A stretch of 64,000 nt of DNA from Robertmurraya korlensis (GTDB taxonomy: Bacteria; Bacillota; Bacilli; Bacillales; Cytobacillaceae). The translations under genes and the position numbers were made by a program. The stretch's first letter is position 1, and each line of letters starts with the position of its first letter. Below are positions 37,220 through 46,371 of this stretch, piece after piece. The stretch covers positions 1-64,000 of the forward strand of contig NZ_JAMBNS010000001.1 in NCBI RefSeq assembly GCF_023715225.1, given 5' to 3'. The notes under the pieces are model-generated. The model worked only from the letters and a program-made list of their open reading frames with translations. It made no database searches and had not been told where the DNA came from.

Positions 37220-37999
37220 ATGTATACTCTAGAAATTATTGATATGGAGAGGTTTCCTTCACCTCATCCTCATGTGGAGTTATCGATCGTAACGTATTAT
37301 TCAGATGGATATAAGGTGAAAGGAATGTTAGCAGAACCTAAAGGCGATGAGCCTCTAGATGGTTTCTTATATTTGAGGGGTGGAATAAAAAGTGTAGGAA
37401 AGGTAAGACCATCCAGGTTGGTTCAATTTGCTAGTGAAGGTTTTATTGTCTTTGCCCCGTACTACCGAGGAAATCAAGGAGGAGAAGGAAATGAAGATTT
37501 TGCTGGAGATGATCGAGAAGATGCATTTGCAGGGTATCGTATCTTACAGCAGCATTCAAGAGTGAAAAGGGTACATGTATTTGGATTTTCTCGTGGTGGG
37601 GTGATGGCATTATTAACAGCCATCAAGTTTCCTGATACAGCCTCTCTCGTCACCTGGGGTGGAGTAAGTGATATGAACCTTACATATATAGAAAGAGAAG
37701 ATTTGAGAAGAATGATGAAGAGGGTGATTGGTGGTACACCGACAAAATATCCAGAAAGATATAGATTTCGGACCCCTTTGTATGAGATAGAACAATTAAG
37801 ATGTCCCATTTTAATTATTCATGGATCGAAGGATCAAAATGTAAGTGTGGACCATGCTAGAAGATTGGAAGAGAGGCTAAAGGATTTGCGTCATAAAGTA
37901 GAGAGCTGGTATTTTGAGGAGTTGACACATTATTTTCCTCCAAGTATTAATCGAAAAGTCGTAGCAGACTTAACTCAATGGATGAAAAAACAGTCATAA
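37220..37999 (+). CDS. ytmA: Prolyl-oligopeptidase-family hydrolase YtmA
   Basis: A 259-aa alpha/beta hydrolase of unknown substrate. The nucleophile elbow GFSRGG (about residue 124), an Asp in HGSKDQNVSV and a His in LTHYFPP form the expected triad. YtmA is conserved in bacilli at this place. It reads away from ytlA and is followed by ytmB 34 bp later. ATG 37220 is used; the ribosome site GGGAG is somewhat distant. Confidence 0.85.
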   Translation: MYTLEIIDMERFPSPHPHVELSIVTYYSDGYKVKGMLAEPKGDEPLDGFLYLRGGIKSVGKVRPSRLVQFASEGFIVFAPYYRGNQGGEGNEDFAGDDREDAFAGYRILQQHSRVKRVHVFGFSRGGVMALLTAIKFPDTASLVTWGGVSDMNLTYIEREDLRRMMKRVIGGTPTKYPERYRFRTPLYEIEQLRCPILIIHGSKDQNVSVDHARRLEERLKDLRHKVESWYFEELTHYFPPSINRKVVADLTQWMKKQS

Positions 38000-38033
38000 T
38001 AATGATAAAATATAAGAAAAGGAGTGGAGCATT

Positions 38034-38276
38034 ATGGGTATGCCATTAGAGCTTAATACTATGATTGTTACTAAAGGTAGAGAAAAGAGACTTGAGGAAA
38101 ACCTGTTTACGCTAACTAAAGAAGGATATCGCTTATATCCAATAGACATTCCTCTTGAGGTCAGAAGAACGATTGATGGGGAAGTTAGTGGCATGGCAAA
38201 AATCAAAAAAGTAATATTAGAAGCTGAAAAAACGACGATCGAGTATCAATTAATCTCCTTACATTCATCTAATTAA
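38034..38276 (+). CDS. ytmB: Conserved protein YtmB (DUF2584)
   Basis: An 80-aa small soluble protein of the DUF2584 family, function unknown. It reads MPLELNTMIVTKGREKRLEENLFTL and has an SH3-like strand pattern. AAAAGGAGTG precedes the ATG. It likely shares a transcript with ytmA and ends at a strong terminator. Confidence 0.85.
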   Translation: MGMPLELNTMIVTKGREKRLEENLFTLTKEGYRLYPIDIPLEVRRTIDGEVSGMAKIKKVILEAEKTTIEYQLISLHSSN

Positions 38277-38309
38277 AAGAGCGTAATCGACTGATTACGC
38301 TCTTTTTTT
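38276..38309. terminator. Terminator between ytmB and pckA
   Basis: AGAGCGTAATC and GATTACGCTCT pair perfectly around GACT, followed by T7. It lies between converging ytmB and pckA. Confidence 0.95.
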
Positions 38310-38313
38310 AAAA

Positions 38314-39900
38314 TTAGACTAAAGGACCGCCTTCTTCAACAATCTGTGCTGAAACATTTGCAAATTTTTTGAAGTTATCTTTGAATTTAGTGGCTAATTC
38401 GTTTGCTTTAATTTGGTACGCCTCTTGGTCAGCCCATGTTCGGTTTGGCTGAAGAACATCATCCGGCACTCCAGGAACATGAAGAGGAATCTCTAATCCA
38501 AAAATAGGATCTTTACATGTTTCTACATGGTTTAGTTCCCCTTCAAGAGCTGCCTGTACCATGGAGCGAGTGTATGTTAGCTTCATTCTACTTCCGACTC
38601 CATACTCGCCACCAGTCCAGCCTGTATTCACTAGATATACCTTCGCATTATGTTCGTCAATCTTGGATCCTAGCATTTCAGCATAGCGGGTAGCTTCTAA
38701 TGGTAGGAATGGAGAGCCAAAGCAAGTTGAAAATGTTGCTTGCGGTGAAGTGATTCCTTGTTCCGTACCAGCAAGTTTTGATGTGTATCCGCTTAAGAAA
38801 TGGTACATCGCTTGTTCTTTAGATAGCTTTGCAATGGGAGGTAGTACTCCAAAAGCGTCTGCTGTTAGGAATATAATTGTATTAGGATGACCAGCTACAC
38901 TTGGATCCACGATATTACTAATAGATTGGATAGGATAAGCAGCACGCGTATTTTCAGTTAATGTTCCATCATCATAGTCAGCGACTCGTGATTCCTTATT
39001 CAGCACGACGTTTTCTAACACAGATCCAAAATGAATCGCGTCGAAGATTTGAGGCTCCTTTTCTCTTGAAAGGTTAATGCACTTAGCGTAGCAGCCTCCT
39101 TCAATATTAAAGACACCGTTAGCTGACCAGCCGTGTTCATCATCTCCGATTAAGCGTCGATTCGCATCAGCAGATAAGGTCGTTTTACCTGTGCCTGATA
39201 AGCCGAAGAATAAAGCAACATCTCCTTCAACGCCGACGTTTGCTGAGCAGTGCATAGGGAGAATATTATTTTCAGGCAGTAAGTAGTTCATAATGGAGAA
39301 AATGGATTTCTTCATCTCCCCTGCATATTCGGTACCACCGATTAATACGGTCTTTCTTTCAAAGGAGACAATGATAAAAGTCTCAGACTTCGTTCCATCC
39401 ATAATCGGGTCTGCTTTAAAGTTTGGAGCCGAAATGACTGTGAATTGTTCCTCATGAGTCAAAAGCTCTTCTGCTGTTGGTCTAATGAATAACTGGTGGG
39501 CAAATAGATTATGCCAAGCAAACTCATTTATCACTTGTATCGGTAGACGATGTTTCTTATCTGCTCCAGCAAACCCTTTAAAAACAAATAACTCATCTCT
39601 ATCTTTCAAGTAACTTAGTACTTTATTATATAACCGTTCAAACACTTCTGGAGAGATTGGTTGGTTAACAGCTCCCCAGTCAATCTTGTCCTTTGTAGAA
39701 GCTTCTTCAACAATGTATTTGTCCTTTGGAGACCGACCAGTATATTTTCCTGTTGTTGCACGTACTGCTCCTGTCGAAGTCAAGACACCTTCGTTTCTAG
39801 TAAGAACCTTCTCGACTAATTGTGGTACAGATAGTTGCACATGTACATGACCAGAGGCTAACAATTCACTTAATTGGTTAGAAATACGGACAGAGTTCAT
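38314..39900 (-). CDS. pckA: Phosphoenolpyruvate carboxykinase (ATP) PckA
   Basis: The gluconeogenic enzyme that makes phosphoenolpyruvate from oxaloacetate with ATP. The 528-aa protein is of normal length and carries the kinase P-loop [13 protein letters not shown], the upstream HCSANVG motif and the metal-binding IGDDEHGW. The gene diverges from metK. Two copies of a 14-bp palindromic motif, one over its presumed -35, resemble CcpN sites, which in B. subtilis repress pckA on glucose. Confidence 0.97.
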   Translation of the reverse strand: MNSVRISNQLSELLASGHVHVQLSVPQLVEKVLTRNEGVLTSTGAVRATTGKYTGRSPKDKYIVEEASTKDKIDWGAVNQPISPEVFERLYNKVLSYLKDRDELFVFKGFAGADKKHRLPIQVINEFAWHNLFAHQLFIRPTAEELLTHEEQFTVISAPNFKADPIMDGTKSETFIIVSFERKTVLIGGTEYAGEMKKSIFSIMNYLLPENNILPMHCSANVGVEGDVALFFGLSGTGKTTLSADANRRLIGDDEHGWSANGVFNIEGGCYAKCINLSREKEPQIFDAIHFGSVLENVVLNKESRVADYDDGTLTENTRAAYPIQSISNIVDPSVAGHPNTIIFLTADAFGVLPPIAKLSKEQAMYHFLSGYTSKLAGTEQGITSPQATFSTCFGSPFLPLEATRYAEMLGSKIDEHNAKVYLVNTGWTGGEYGVGSRMKLTYTRSMVQAALEGELNHVETCKDPIFGLEIPLHVPGVPDDVLQPNRTWADQEAYQIKANELATKFKDNFKKFANVSAQIVEEGGPLV

Positions 39901-39957
39901 CTGATGACTACCTACCTTTATTTGTTATTTTTTAATTAGTATAACACATTAACTTAA

Positions 39958-39974
39958 TTAGTCTATACTATTTA
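39958..39974. promoter_or_regulatory. CcpN-like operator 1 at the pckA promoter
   Basis: TAGTCTATACTATT (39959-39972) overlaps the presumed -35 of pckA (minus strand TAGACT, 16 bp, TATACT near 39936). The core fits the CcpN motif TRTGHYATAYW at 9 of 11 positions. Confidence 0.55.
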
Positions 39975-40058
39975 TAAAAATATTAGAGGGTGCAAGAAAA
40001 AACATCTTTTTCTACCTATTTTTTAGCCTTTTCTTTTCATAAAAACAAGAATCTAAGC

Positions 40059-40076
40059 TAATAGTCTATACTATTA
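40059..40076. promoter_or_regulatory. CcpN-like operator 2
   Basis: A second exact copy of the 14-mer lies 103 bp from the first, here inside the palindrome TAATAGT-CTAT-ACTATTA. Two CcpN sites are known at B. subtilis target promoters, so a pair is expected, but this spacing is wide. Confidence 0.5.
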
Positions 40077-40079
40077 ACA

Positions 40080-40237
40080 AATGGGACGAATTTAAGGCAG
40101 TGGATCTTAGAAGGGAAATTCATATGACTAATCCAGATGGTAAGGTATTTGTGGGAGATTGGGCTGTATGAAGGCTATTACTTCTATAACAGTTGCTCAT
40201 TATTTGAAGAATGAATCAACTATTTTTTCATAAAGAT
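40080..40237. other. Unassigned part of the pckA-metK intergenic region
   Basis: A short frame (from about 40124, MTNPDGKVFVGDWAV then stop) reads like the tail of some protein, but there is no start signal or homologous neighbour that I recognise. Otherwise nothing is visible here. Confidence 0.3.
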
Positions 40238-40238
40238 G

Positions 40239-40268
40239 TTGACAGTATTTGACGTGATACGGTATTAT
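40239..40268 (+). promoter_or_regulatory. metK promoter
   Basis: TTGACA (40239-40244), 18-bp spacer, TATTAT (40263-40268). It lies about 20 bp ahead of the S-box aptamer. Confidence 0.75.
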
Positions 40269-40285
40269 TCTACATTGAACGGATA

Positions 40286-40486
40286 CTCTCTTATCCCGAG
40301 CTGGTGGAGGGACAGGCCCTATGAAACCCAGCAACCTGCTTTAATAATTAATTACGATAACTGTAATTAATATAAAAGAGAAGGTGCTAACCTGAGGCAA
40401 GGATTTTAGTCCTTGAACGATAAGAGCGAAAGGCGCAAATTACTTTGCTATCACCCTTTCCTCAAGCAGGGAAGGTTTTTTATTTT
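40286..40486 (+). promoter_or_regulatory. SAM-I (S-box) riboswitch with terminator
   Basis: The aptamer runs from CTCTTATC (40288-40295) to its P1 partner GATAAGAG (40419-40426), with the conserved GAGcTGGTGGAGGGAC, GCCCTATGAAACCC, GCAACC and AAGGTGCTAA elements. The expression platform ends in a terminator: CCTTTCC (40455-40461) pairs with GGGAAGG (40469-40475) before T6. SAM binding should stop transcription before metK. Confidence 0.97.
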
Positions 40487-40656
40487 GCATAAAGTTTTTA
40501 TTTTTGGTGGGTAATTTTTCAAACCTTCATAATAAAAATGGCATGTTTATTTCATACTACTTAGGGAATGAGTTCCGTATCAAATGGAAGGTTTTGTTTA
40601 TGTTGATATAATAAGCATACCTTTTTCTCAAGTATAAATAAATAGGAGGTCAGGAG

Positions 40657-41859
40657 ATGTCAAAAAAACGTCGTTTATTTACATCCGAGTCAGTTACTGA
40701 AGGTCATCCAGATAAAATCAGTGACCAAATTTCAGACTCAATTTTAGATGCTATCTTAGCAAAAGACGCAAATGCTCGTGTTGCTGCAGAAACGTCAGTA
40801 ACAACAGGTTTAGTATTAGTTGCTGGGGAAATTACAACTTCTACATACGTAGATATTCCAAAGATTGTTCGTGAAACAATTAAGGAAATTGGGTACACTC
40901 GTGCAAAATATGGTTTCGATTCTGAAACATGTGCGGTTTTAACTTCAATTGATGAGCAATCAGCTGATATTGCAATGGGGGTTGACCAAGCACTAGAAGC
41001 GCGTGAAGGATCTATGTCTGATGAGGAAATCGATGCAATTGGAGCAGGTGACCAAGGGTTAATGTTTGGTTTTGCTTGTAATGAGACAAAGGAGCTTATG
41101 CCTCTTCCAATTTCTTTAGCACATAAACTAGCTCGTAGACTAACTGAAGTTCGTAAGGATGATATCCTTCCTTACCTTCGTCCTGACGGTAAAACTCAGG
41201 TTACAGTTGAATACGATGAAAATAATAAGCCAGTTCGTATTGATACAATTGTTATTTCAACACAGCATCATCCTGAAGTAACTTTGGAGCAAATTCAACG
41301 TAATCTTAAAGAGTATGTTATTAACCCTGTTGTACCAGAAGAGTTAATTGATGAAAATACAAAGTATTTCATTAACCCAACAGGTCGTTTCGTTATCGGT
41401 GGACCACAAGGTGACGCTGGATTAACAGGACGTAAGATTATTGTAGATACGTACGGTGGTTATGCTCGTCACGGTGGCGGTGCATTCTCTGGTAAGGATC
41501 CTACAAAGGTTGACCGTTCAGCTGCTTACGCTGCTCGTTATGTAGCGAAGAATCTGGTTGCTGCAGGTCTAGCAGATAAAGTGGAAGTACAGCTTGCATA
41601 TGCAATCGGTGTTGCACATCCAGTATCTATTTCTATTGATACATTTGGTACTAGCGAAGTAAGTGAAGAAGTCCTTATTGAGGTTGTACGTAATAACTTC
41701 GATCTTCGTCCAGCTGGAATCATTAACATGCTTGATTTAAGACGTCCTATCTATAAGCAAACTGCTGCTTATGGTCACTTTGGCCGTACAGATGTAGATC
41801 TTCCATGGGAGCGTACAGATAAAGCTGACACGCTTCGTAAGGAAGCTCTTGAAAGATAA
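40657..41859 (+). CDS. metK: S-adenosylmethionine synthetase MetK
   Basis: It makes SAM from methionine and ATP in the cytosol. The 400-aa protein has the signatures [12 protein letters not shown] (about 17-28), [12 protein letters not shown] and the P-loop-like [20 protein letters not shown] strong ribosome site AGGAGGT precedes the ATG. SAM feeds back on the gene through the upstream S-box, and LuxS encoded in this window recycles the methyl-cycle product. Confidence 0.98.
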   Translation: MSKKRRLFTSESVTEGHPDKISDQISDSILDAILAKDANARVAAETSVTTGLVLVAGEITTSTYVDIPKIVRETIKEIGYTRAKYGFDSETCAVLTSIDEQSADIAMGVDQALEAREGSMSDEEIDAIGAGDQGLMFGFACNETKELMPLPISLAHKLARRLTEVRKDDILPYLRPDGKTQVTVEYDENNKPVRIDTIVISTQHHPEVTLEQIQRNLKEYVINPVVPEELIDENTKYFINPTGRFVIGGPQGDAGLTGRKIIVDTYGGYARHGGGAFSGKDPTKVDRSAAYAARYVAKNLVAAGLADKVEVQLAYAIGVAHPVSISIDTFGTSEVSEEVLIEVVRNNFDLRPAGIINMLDLRRPIYKQTAAYGHFGRTDVDLPWERTDKADTLRKEALER

Positions 41860-41877
41860 ATTAATATAGTAGAATTC

Positions 41878-41916
41878 AACCGGGAGTTACAGAAAATTTG
41901 TAACTCCCGGTTTTTC
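41878..41916 (+). terminator. Terminator of metK
   Basis: AACCGGGAGTTAC pairs perfectly with GTAACTCCCGGTT, followed by TTTC. It is one of the strongest hairpins in the window. Confidence 0.95.
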
Positions 41917-42101
41917 TTTACGTCTATAAGGGTATGGTGGTTTAGAAGCAAAAAGGGATGTAAACAATGGGTAGTAAGCTTGAATTTTTAGGAAATGGTC
42001 AATTAGACAGTGCGATTCGATAATTTTAGTGGTAGTATTAATAGGTATTCTTTCTGAATGGAAGATTAAACTCGTAAGAACGGAGTAGGTGAGTTACATA
42101 C

Positions 42102-43997
42102 ATGTGTGGTTTTATTGGATGTGTTCATGACAAATCGCAAGTGTTTAGTGATGGACAAAAACAACAATTTGAAAATATGAACAATGTGATTACGCATCGC
42201 GGACCTGATGATGACGGATATTTCTATGATTCTCATGTTCAATTTGGGTTTCGTCGTTTAAGTATCATTGATATAGAAAGTGGACATCAACCCCTTCATT
42301 TTGAAAACGAGAGATACTGGATTATTTTTAACGGTGAAATTTATAACTATGTTGAGTTAAGAGAAGAGTTACTGGCAGAAGGAATAACCTTTGCAACAAG
42401 CTCCGATACAGAAGTAATTATTGCCCTATATAGCCATCTGAAGGAAAAAGCTGTGGAGAAACTTCGTGGAATGTTTGCTTTTGTTATTTGGGATAAGGTT
42501 GAGAAGACGCTTTATGGAGCACGTGATCCATTCGGCATTAAGCCTTTTTTCTATTTTGATGACGGGGAAAAGACCTTCTTTGCATCTGAGAAAAAGAGTA
42601 TTTTACTTGCATTGCAAAACGATGTATTGAACTATGATTCTTTACAGTATTACTTAACATATCAGTTTGTTCCTGAGCCTTATACAATGTCAGAGGGGAT
42701 TTCAAAATTAGAACCAGGACACTACTTTACAAAGAAAATTGGATCTGAAATGGAAATCAAGCGTTATTGGAAGGCTCATTTCCACCCAGTAAGAAAGTCA
42801 GAAAGTGATTTTGTAAAGGAAATTAAAGATGTTCTTTTCGATTCTGTCAAAATTCATATGAGAAGTGATGTGCCTGTTGGTTCATTCCTTTCTGGTGGAA
42901 TTGATTCTTCGATCATTGCTTCGATTGCAAAAGAATTCCATCCGGCGATTAAGACATTTTCTGTAGGTTTTGATCATAATGGGTTTAGTGAGATTGATGT
43001 TGCAAAGGAAACAGCTGATAAGCTTGGAGTAGAGAATATTAGCTATATCATTACTCCAGAAGAGTACATGAATGAAGTGCCGAAGATTATGTGGCATATG
43101 GACGATCCGCTTGCAGACCCTGCATGTGTGCCTTTATATTTTGTGGCACGTGAAGCACGTAAGCATGTGACGGTGGTTCTATCTGGAGAAGGTGCAGATG
43201 AGCTATTTGGTGGATACAATATTTATAGAGAGCCTCAGAGTTTAGAGGTGTTTAATAAAATTCCACAGGTTGGAAAAGCATTTTTACGTTTACTAGCGAA
43301 AATGATGCCAGAAGGAATGCGTGGGAAGAGCTTTATTGAACGTGGTTTGACTCCTTTAGAAGAACGCTATATCGGAAACGCAAAAATGTTTACTGAGCTT
43401 GAAAAGAGTGATCTGCTAAATACGTATAACAAAGGTTTAGATTTCACCAATATCACAAAGCCTCTTTATAAAGAAAGCGAAGGCTACGATCCAGTTGACC
43501 GTATGCAGTATATTGATATTCACACATGGATGCGTGGAGATATTTTATTAAAGGCTGACAAAATGACCATGGCTCATTCGTTAGAACTTCGTGTTCCGTT
43601 TTTAGATAAAGCTGTTTTTGAGGTTGCTTCTAAAATTCCAACAAGTTTAAAAACTGCCAACGGAACAACGAAATACGTTCTTAGAAAAGCAGCAGAAGGA
43701 ATTGTACCAGAACATGTTCTTAATCGGAAAAAGCTAGGCTTCCCTGTTCCCATTCGTCATTGGTTAAAGGCTGAGATGAATGAGTGGGCGAAGACAATTA
43801 TTAGAGAAAGTGATACAGATTATTTATTAAATAAGACGTATGTGCTGCAATTGCTTGAGGATCACTGCCAAGGAAAAGCTGATAATAGCAGAAAGATTTG
43901 GACGGTGCTCATGTTTATGGTATGGCATCAGGTATATGTAGAAAAAAAGTATTCCTTCGAGAAGGAATACTTAGCGGAAAAAGTGTTACAAAGCTAA
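42102..43997 (+). CDS. asnB: Asparagine synthetase (glutamine-hydrolysing) AsnB
   Basis: It makes asparagine from aspartate, ATP and glutamine. The 631-aa protein has an N-terminal class II glutaminase with catalytic Cys2 (MCGFIGC) and a C-terminal synthetase with the PP-loop SGGIDSS (about 264-270). GGAG and AGGTGAG precede the ATG. Its last codons contain a perfect inverted repeat that probably acts as terminator for the convergent gene on the other strand; the two stop codons abut. Confidence 0.96.
   Translation: MCGFIGCVHDKSQVFSDGQKQQFENMNNVITHRGPDDDGYFYDSHVQFGFRRLSIIDIESGHQPLHFENERYWIIFNGEIYNYVELREELLAEGITFATSSDTEVIIALYSHLKEKAVEKLRGMFAFVIWDKVEKTLYGARDPFGIKPFFYFDDGEKTFFASEKKSILLALQNDVLNYDSLQYYLTYQFVPEPYTMSEGISKLEPGHYFTKKIGSEMEIKRYWKAHFHPVRKSESDFVKEIKDVLFDSVKIHMRSDVPVGSFLSGGIDSSIIASIAKEFHPAIKTFSVGFDHNGFSEIDVAKETADKLGVENISYIITPEEYMNEVPKIMWHMDDPLADPACVPLYFVAREARKHVTVVLSGEGADELFGGYNIYREPQSLEVFNKIPQVGKAFLRLLAKMMPEGMRGKSFIERGLTPLEERYIGNAKMFTELEKSDLLNTYNKGLDFTNITKPLYKESEGYDPVDRMQYIDIHTWMRGDILLKADKMTMAHSLELRVPFLDKAVFEVASKIPTSLKTANGTTKYVLRKAAEGIVPEHVLNRKKLGFPVPIRHWLKAEMNEWAKTIIRESDTDYLLNKTYVLQLLEDHCQGKADNSRKIWTVLMFMVWHQVYVEKKYSFEKEYLAEKVLQS
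43941..43972 (-). terminator. Terminator of the C39-peptidase gene, inside asnB
   Basis: AAGTATTCCTTC (43947-43958) and GAAGGAATACTT (43961-43972) are perfect inverted repeats. On the minus strand the hairpin is followed by T7 (43941-43947), 26 nt past the stop of the C39-type gene. The same bases encode the end of AsnB. Confidence 0.8.
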
Positions 43998-44861
43998 TTA
44001 GAGAGGGAGGTAGGTAATTGCCTGACTTCCCATTTGCACCCAGGATTCTTCAAAATCCATTATGGGTGCTTTTTTATTTTTTTCACCTGTTAATGGATCG
44101 TTAAAGTATACATAGTCCTTATCAAAGCCTGTTAATAAAACAGAGTGTTCTTTGTAGGTTATATCAATCACACCATTTGGAGTATGCCAGGTCACAAATT
44201 GATTGGATGACAGCTTTTTAAAAGAGGTGTTGGTGATTACCCAAACAGGACGCTTGTCAGAAAGGTGTATTTTTAGATCATTAAAAGATGAACCGGTTAA
44301 ATCTTCAATTTGTCCAGGTAAATATTTTTCAGCTAGTTCTTTAATGGGTTCATGGTACACGCCTAAACCAGGCAGTTCTTTCGAATACATGCTCCCTACA
44401 AATCCGTCATTAGGATGACCATAGTGAACCTTTCCACCGGAGACCTTGTAGGCTGTAGTGTCTTTTTTGATTTCTTTAGCAAGTGTCATCTTATCTACTG
44501 AAATATTAGCATATTGTAATAGCATGGCTAAACTCGTAACTTCACAGCCGCGTGGAAGTTCAGGGAGTTGGTTGATGACCGGTGCATCTAAAAGAACGGT
44601 TTGTTCTAACGGAATAATCGTTAGGTCCTTATCATCGATAAAAGTGTTCGTCGAATGAATGGGGGCTTGTACCCAGGTTTTCATTCGGCCTACGGCTTCC
44701 GCGATATGAGGTGTTTGTGCTATATATAAGATAAAGAACCCTAGTAAAACCAATCCAATAATGGAAAAAGAAGTTATAAGAGAAGGGCTTTTCTTTATAA
44801 GACGTGTGAAAATAAATAGTAGGAGAATTATTGTCCCTATTAATATCATTAGTGTAGTCAT
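43998..44861 (-). CDS. C39-like cysteine peptidase, membrane-anchored
   Basis: A 287-aa protein with two N-terminal membrane helices (about 5-50) and an extracellular papain-like C39_2 domain. The likely catalytic residues are the Cys in PELPRGCEVTSLAMLLQY, the His in YKEHSVLLTG and the Asp in VYFNDPLTG. Proteins of the YvpB group look like this; substrates are unknown. The start is uncertain: ATG 44861 with a weak GGTGG ahead is preferred over GTG 44870. B. subtilis has an amino-acid permease gene at this place instead. Confidence 0.8.
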   Translation of the reverse strand: MTTLMILIGTIILLLFIFTRLIKKSPSLITSFSIIGLVLLGFFILYIAQTPHIAEAVGRMKTWVQAPIHSTNTFIDDKDLTIIPLEQTVLLDAPVINQLPELPRGCEVTSLAMLLQYANISVDKMTLAKEIKKDTTAYKVSGGKVHYGHPNDGFVGSMYSKELPGLGVYHEPIKELAEKYLPGQIEDLTGSSFNDLKIHLSDKRPVWVITNTSFKKLSSNQFVTWHTPNGVIDITYKEHSVLLTGFDKDYVYFNDPLTGEKNKKAPIMDFEESWVQMGSQAITYLPL

Positions 44862-44952
44862 AGGCACCACCGATAAACAATTAGTTGAGCAATCTATTTT
44901 TAGTTATATCGGCATATTTCTTCTAGTTTCAAGATACTTTTTCTAAGAATTC

Positions 44953-45465
44953 TTATTTTTGTATCGATTTGTAGTATTGTCCTTTTTCTACGTACTGGTT
45001 CATGATTCTGTCACGATCCTTAATGTCCGCCTCAGTTAACTCGCGAATCACCTTGGCAGGGCGACCAAATGCAAGCGTGTTCGGTGGGATCTTTTTTCCT
45101 TGAGGAACTAAACTACCGGCTCCAATGAATGCCCCTTCGCCAATTTCTGCCTGATCTAGTATAATAGAACCCATTCCAACTAAAGCTTTCTTTCGGATGG
45201 TACAACTATGCAAAATCACTTGGTGACCAATGGTTACTTCATCTTCAATTATGAGCGGATTATTTGGACTTTGGTGTAAAATAGAGTTATCCTGAATGTT
45301 CACGCGGTCCCCTATGATTGTTGGAGCAACATCACCGCGGATAACTGTACCGAACCATATACTTGTATGGTCACCAATTACAACATCCCCAGTAACCGTG
45401 GTATATTCAGCAAGGTACGCACTCTCGGAAATTTTTGGGGTTTTATCATGATAAGGATAAATCAT
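44953..45465 (-). CDS. ytoA: Gamma-carbonic-anhydrase-like protein YtoA
   Basis: A 170-aa left-handed beta-helix protein with hexapeptide repeats (VTGDVVIGDHTSIWFGTVIRGD, then NIQDNSILH, IGHQVILH). The His residues of the repeats correspond to the zinc ligands of gamma carbonic anhydrases; whether it is active is not known. I chose ATG 45465 (AAAGGAGG six nt upstream) instead of ATG 45471, which overlaps that site. Confidence 0.88.
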   Translation of the reverse strand: MIYPYHDKTPKISESAYLAEYTTVTGDVVIGDHTSIWFGTVIRGDVAPTIIGDRVNIQDNSILHQSPNNPLIIEDEVTIGHQVILHSCTIRKKALVGMGSIILDQAEIGEGAFIGAGSLVPQGKKIPPNTLAFGRPAKVIRELTEADIKDRDRIMNQYVEKGQYYKSIQK

Positions 45466-45553
45466 AAACATCCTCCTTTATGTAATCATATATATTTACT
45501 ATAACGAATTTACATCATATTTTCTTATACTTTTTTCAGAAGGGGCAATACAT

Positions 45554-46357
45554 ATGTGGAAATGGGAAGCAGAAGGGAATGCTAGAGCAGTAATTGTTAT
45601 CGTTCATGGGGCGATGGAGCACCATAGAAGATACGGCTGGCTCATTGAGCAGTGGAGAAATGCAGGCTTTCATGTCGTCATGGGTGATTTGCCTGGTCAT
45701 GGATTAACGACAAGATCTAGAAGAGGGCATATCGATTCATTCGAAGAATATGTGGATGAAGTAAAAAAGTGGATTGATGCATCCTATCAATTTGATTTGC
45801 CAGTTTTCTTAATTGGTCACAGCATGGGCGGCCTGATTACACTAAGACTTCTACAAAAAGAGAGATTAAATCTAGCAGGTGTTATTCTTTCATCTCCATG
45901 CTTAGGTTTGGTGAACAAGCCTTCTCCAATCCTACACGCGGCAACCTTTATTTTAAATAAAGTGTTCCCAGCCTTACGGGTATCTTCAGGAATTTCTTTG
46001 GACATGGTAACGAGAAATGAAGATGTAAGAGAGTTGGATCTTAAAGACACTTTATATGTGAAAAAGGTATCTGTACGCTGGTATCGTGAGTTAGAAGAAG
46101 CGATGAAGAATGCATTCGCAATGATCAAAAGAACACAGGACACACCATTATTGGTCGTTCAAAGTGGGGATGACAGGATCGTAGATAAAGAAAAGGTAAG
46201 AAATTGGTTCAACACTGTCCCACTTTCGGAAAAACGTTTTAAGGAATGGCCAAAATGCTATCATGAAGTGTTTAATGAACCAGAACGGGAAGAAGTATTT
46301 TTATATGTTAAAGATTTTGTGGAAGGTCAGTTAAAGGGACTAGGATATATTGTGTGA
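45554..46357 (+). CDS. ytpA: Lysophospholipase YtpA
   Basis: A 267-aa alpha/beta hydrolase of the monoacylglycerol-lipase type. HGAMEHHRRY is the oxyanion loop, GHSMGG (about residue 95) the nucleophile elbow, the Asp is in QSGDDRIV and the His in CYHEVFNEPE. YtpA of B. subtilis is linked to production of the lysophospholipid antibiotic bacilysocin. ATG 45554 follows AAGGGGC. The gene precedes ytpB by 14 bp, as an operon. Confidence 0.88.
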   Translation: MWKWEAEGNARAVIVIVHGAMEHHRRYGWLIEQWRNAGFHVVMGDLPGHGLTTRSRRGHIDSFEEYVDEVKKWIDASYQFDLPVFLIGHSMGGLITLRLLQKERLNLAGVILSSPCLGLVNKPSPILHAATFILNKVFPALRVSSGISLDMVTRNEDVRELDLKDTLYVKKVSVRWYRELEEAMKNAFAMIKRTQDTPLLVVQSGDDRIVDKEKVRNWFNTVPLSEKRFKEWPKCYHEVFNEPEREEVFLYVKDFVEGQLKGLGYIV

Positions 46358-46371
46358 GTGAGGTGAAATGA

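Noticed and set aside
41967-42023. 18-codon frame (MGSKLEFLGNGQLDSAIR) ahead of asnB
   Set aside because: Too short to judge, not a leader of a known type (no Asn run) and not followed by an attenuator hairpin.
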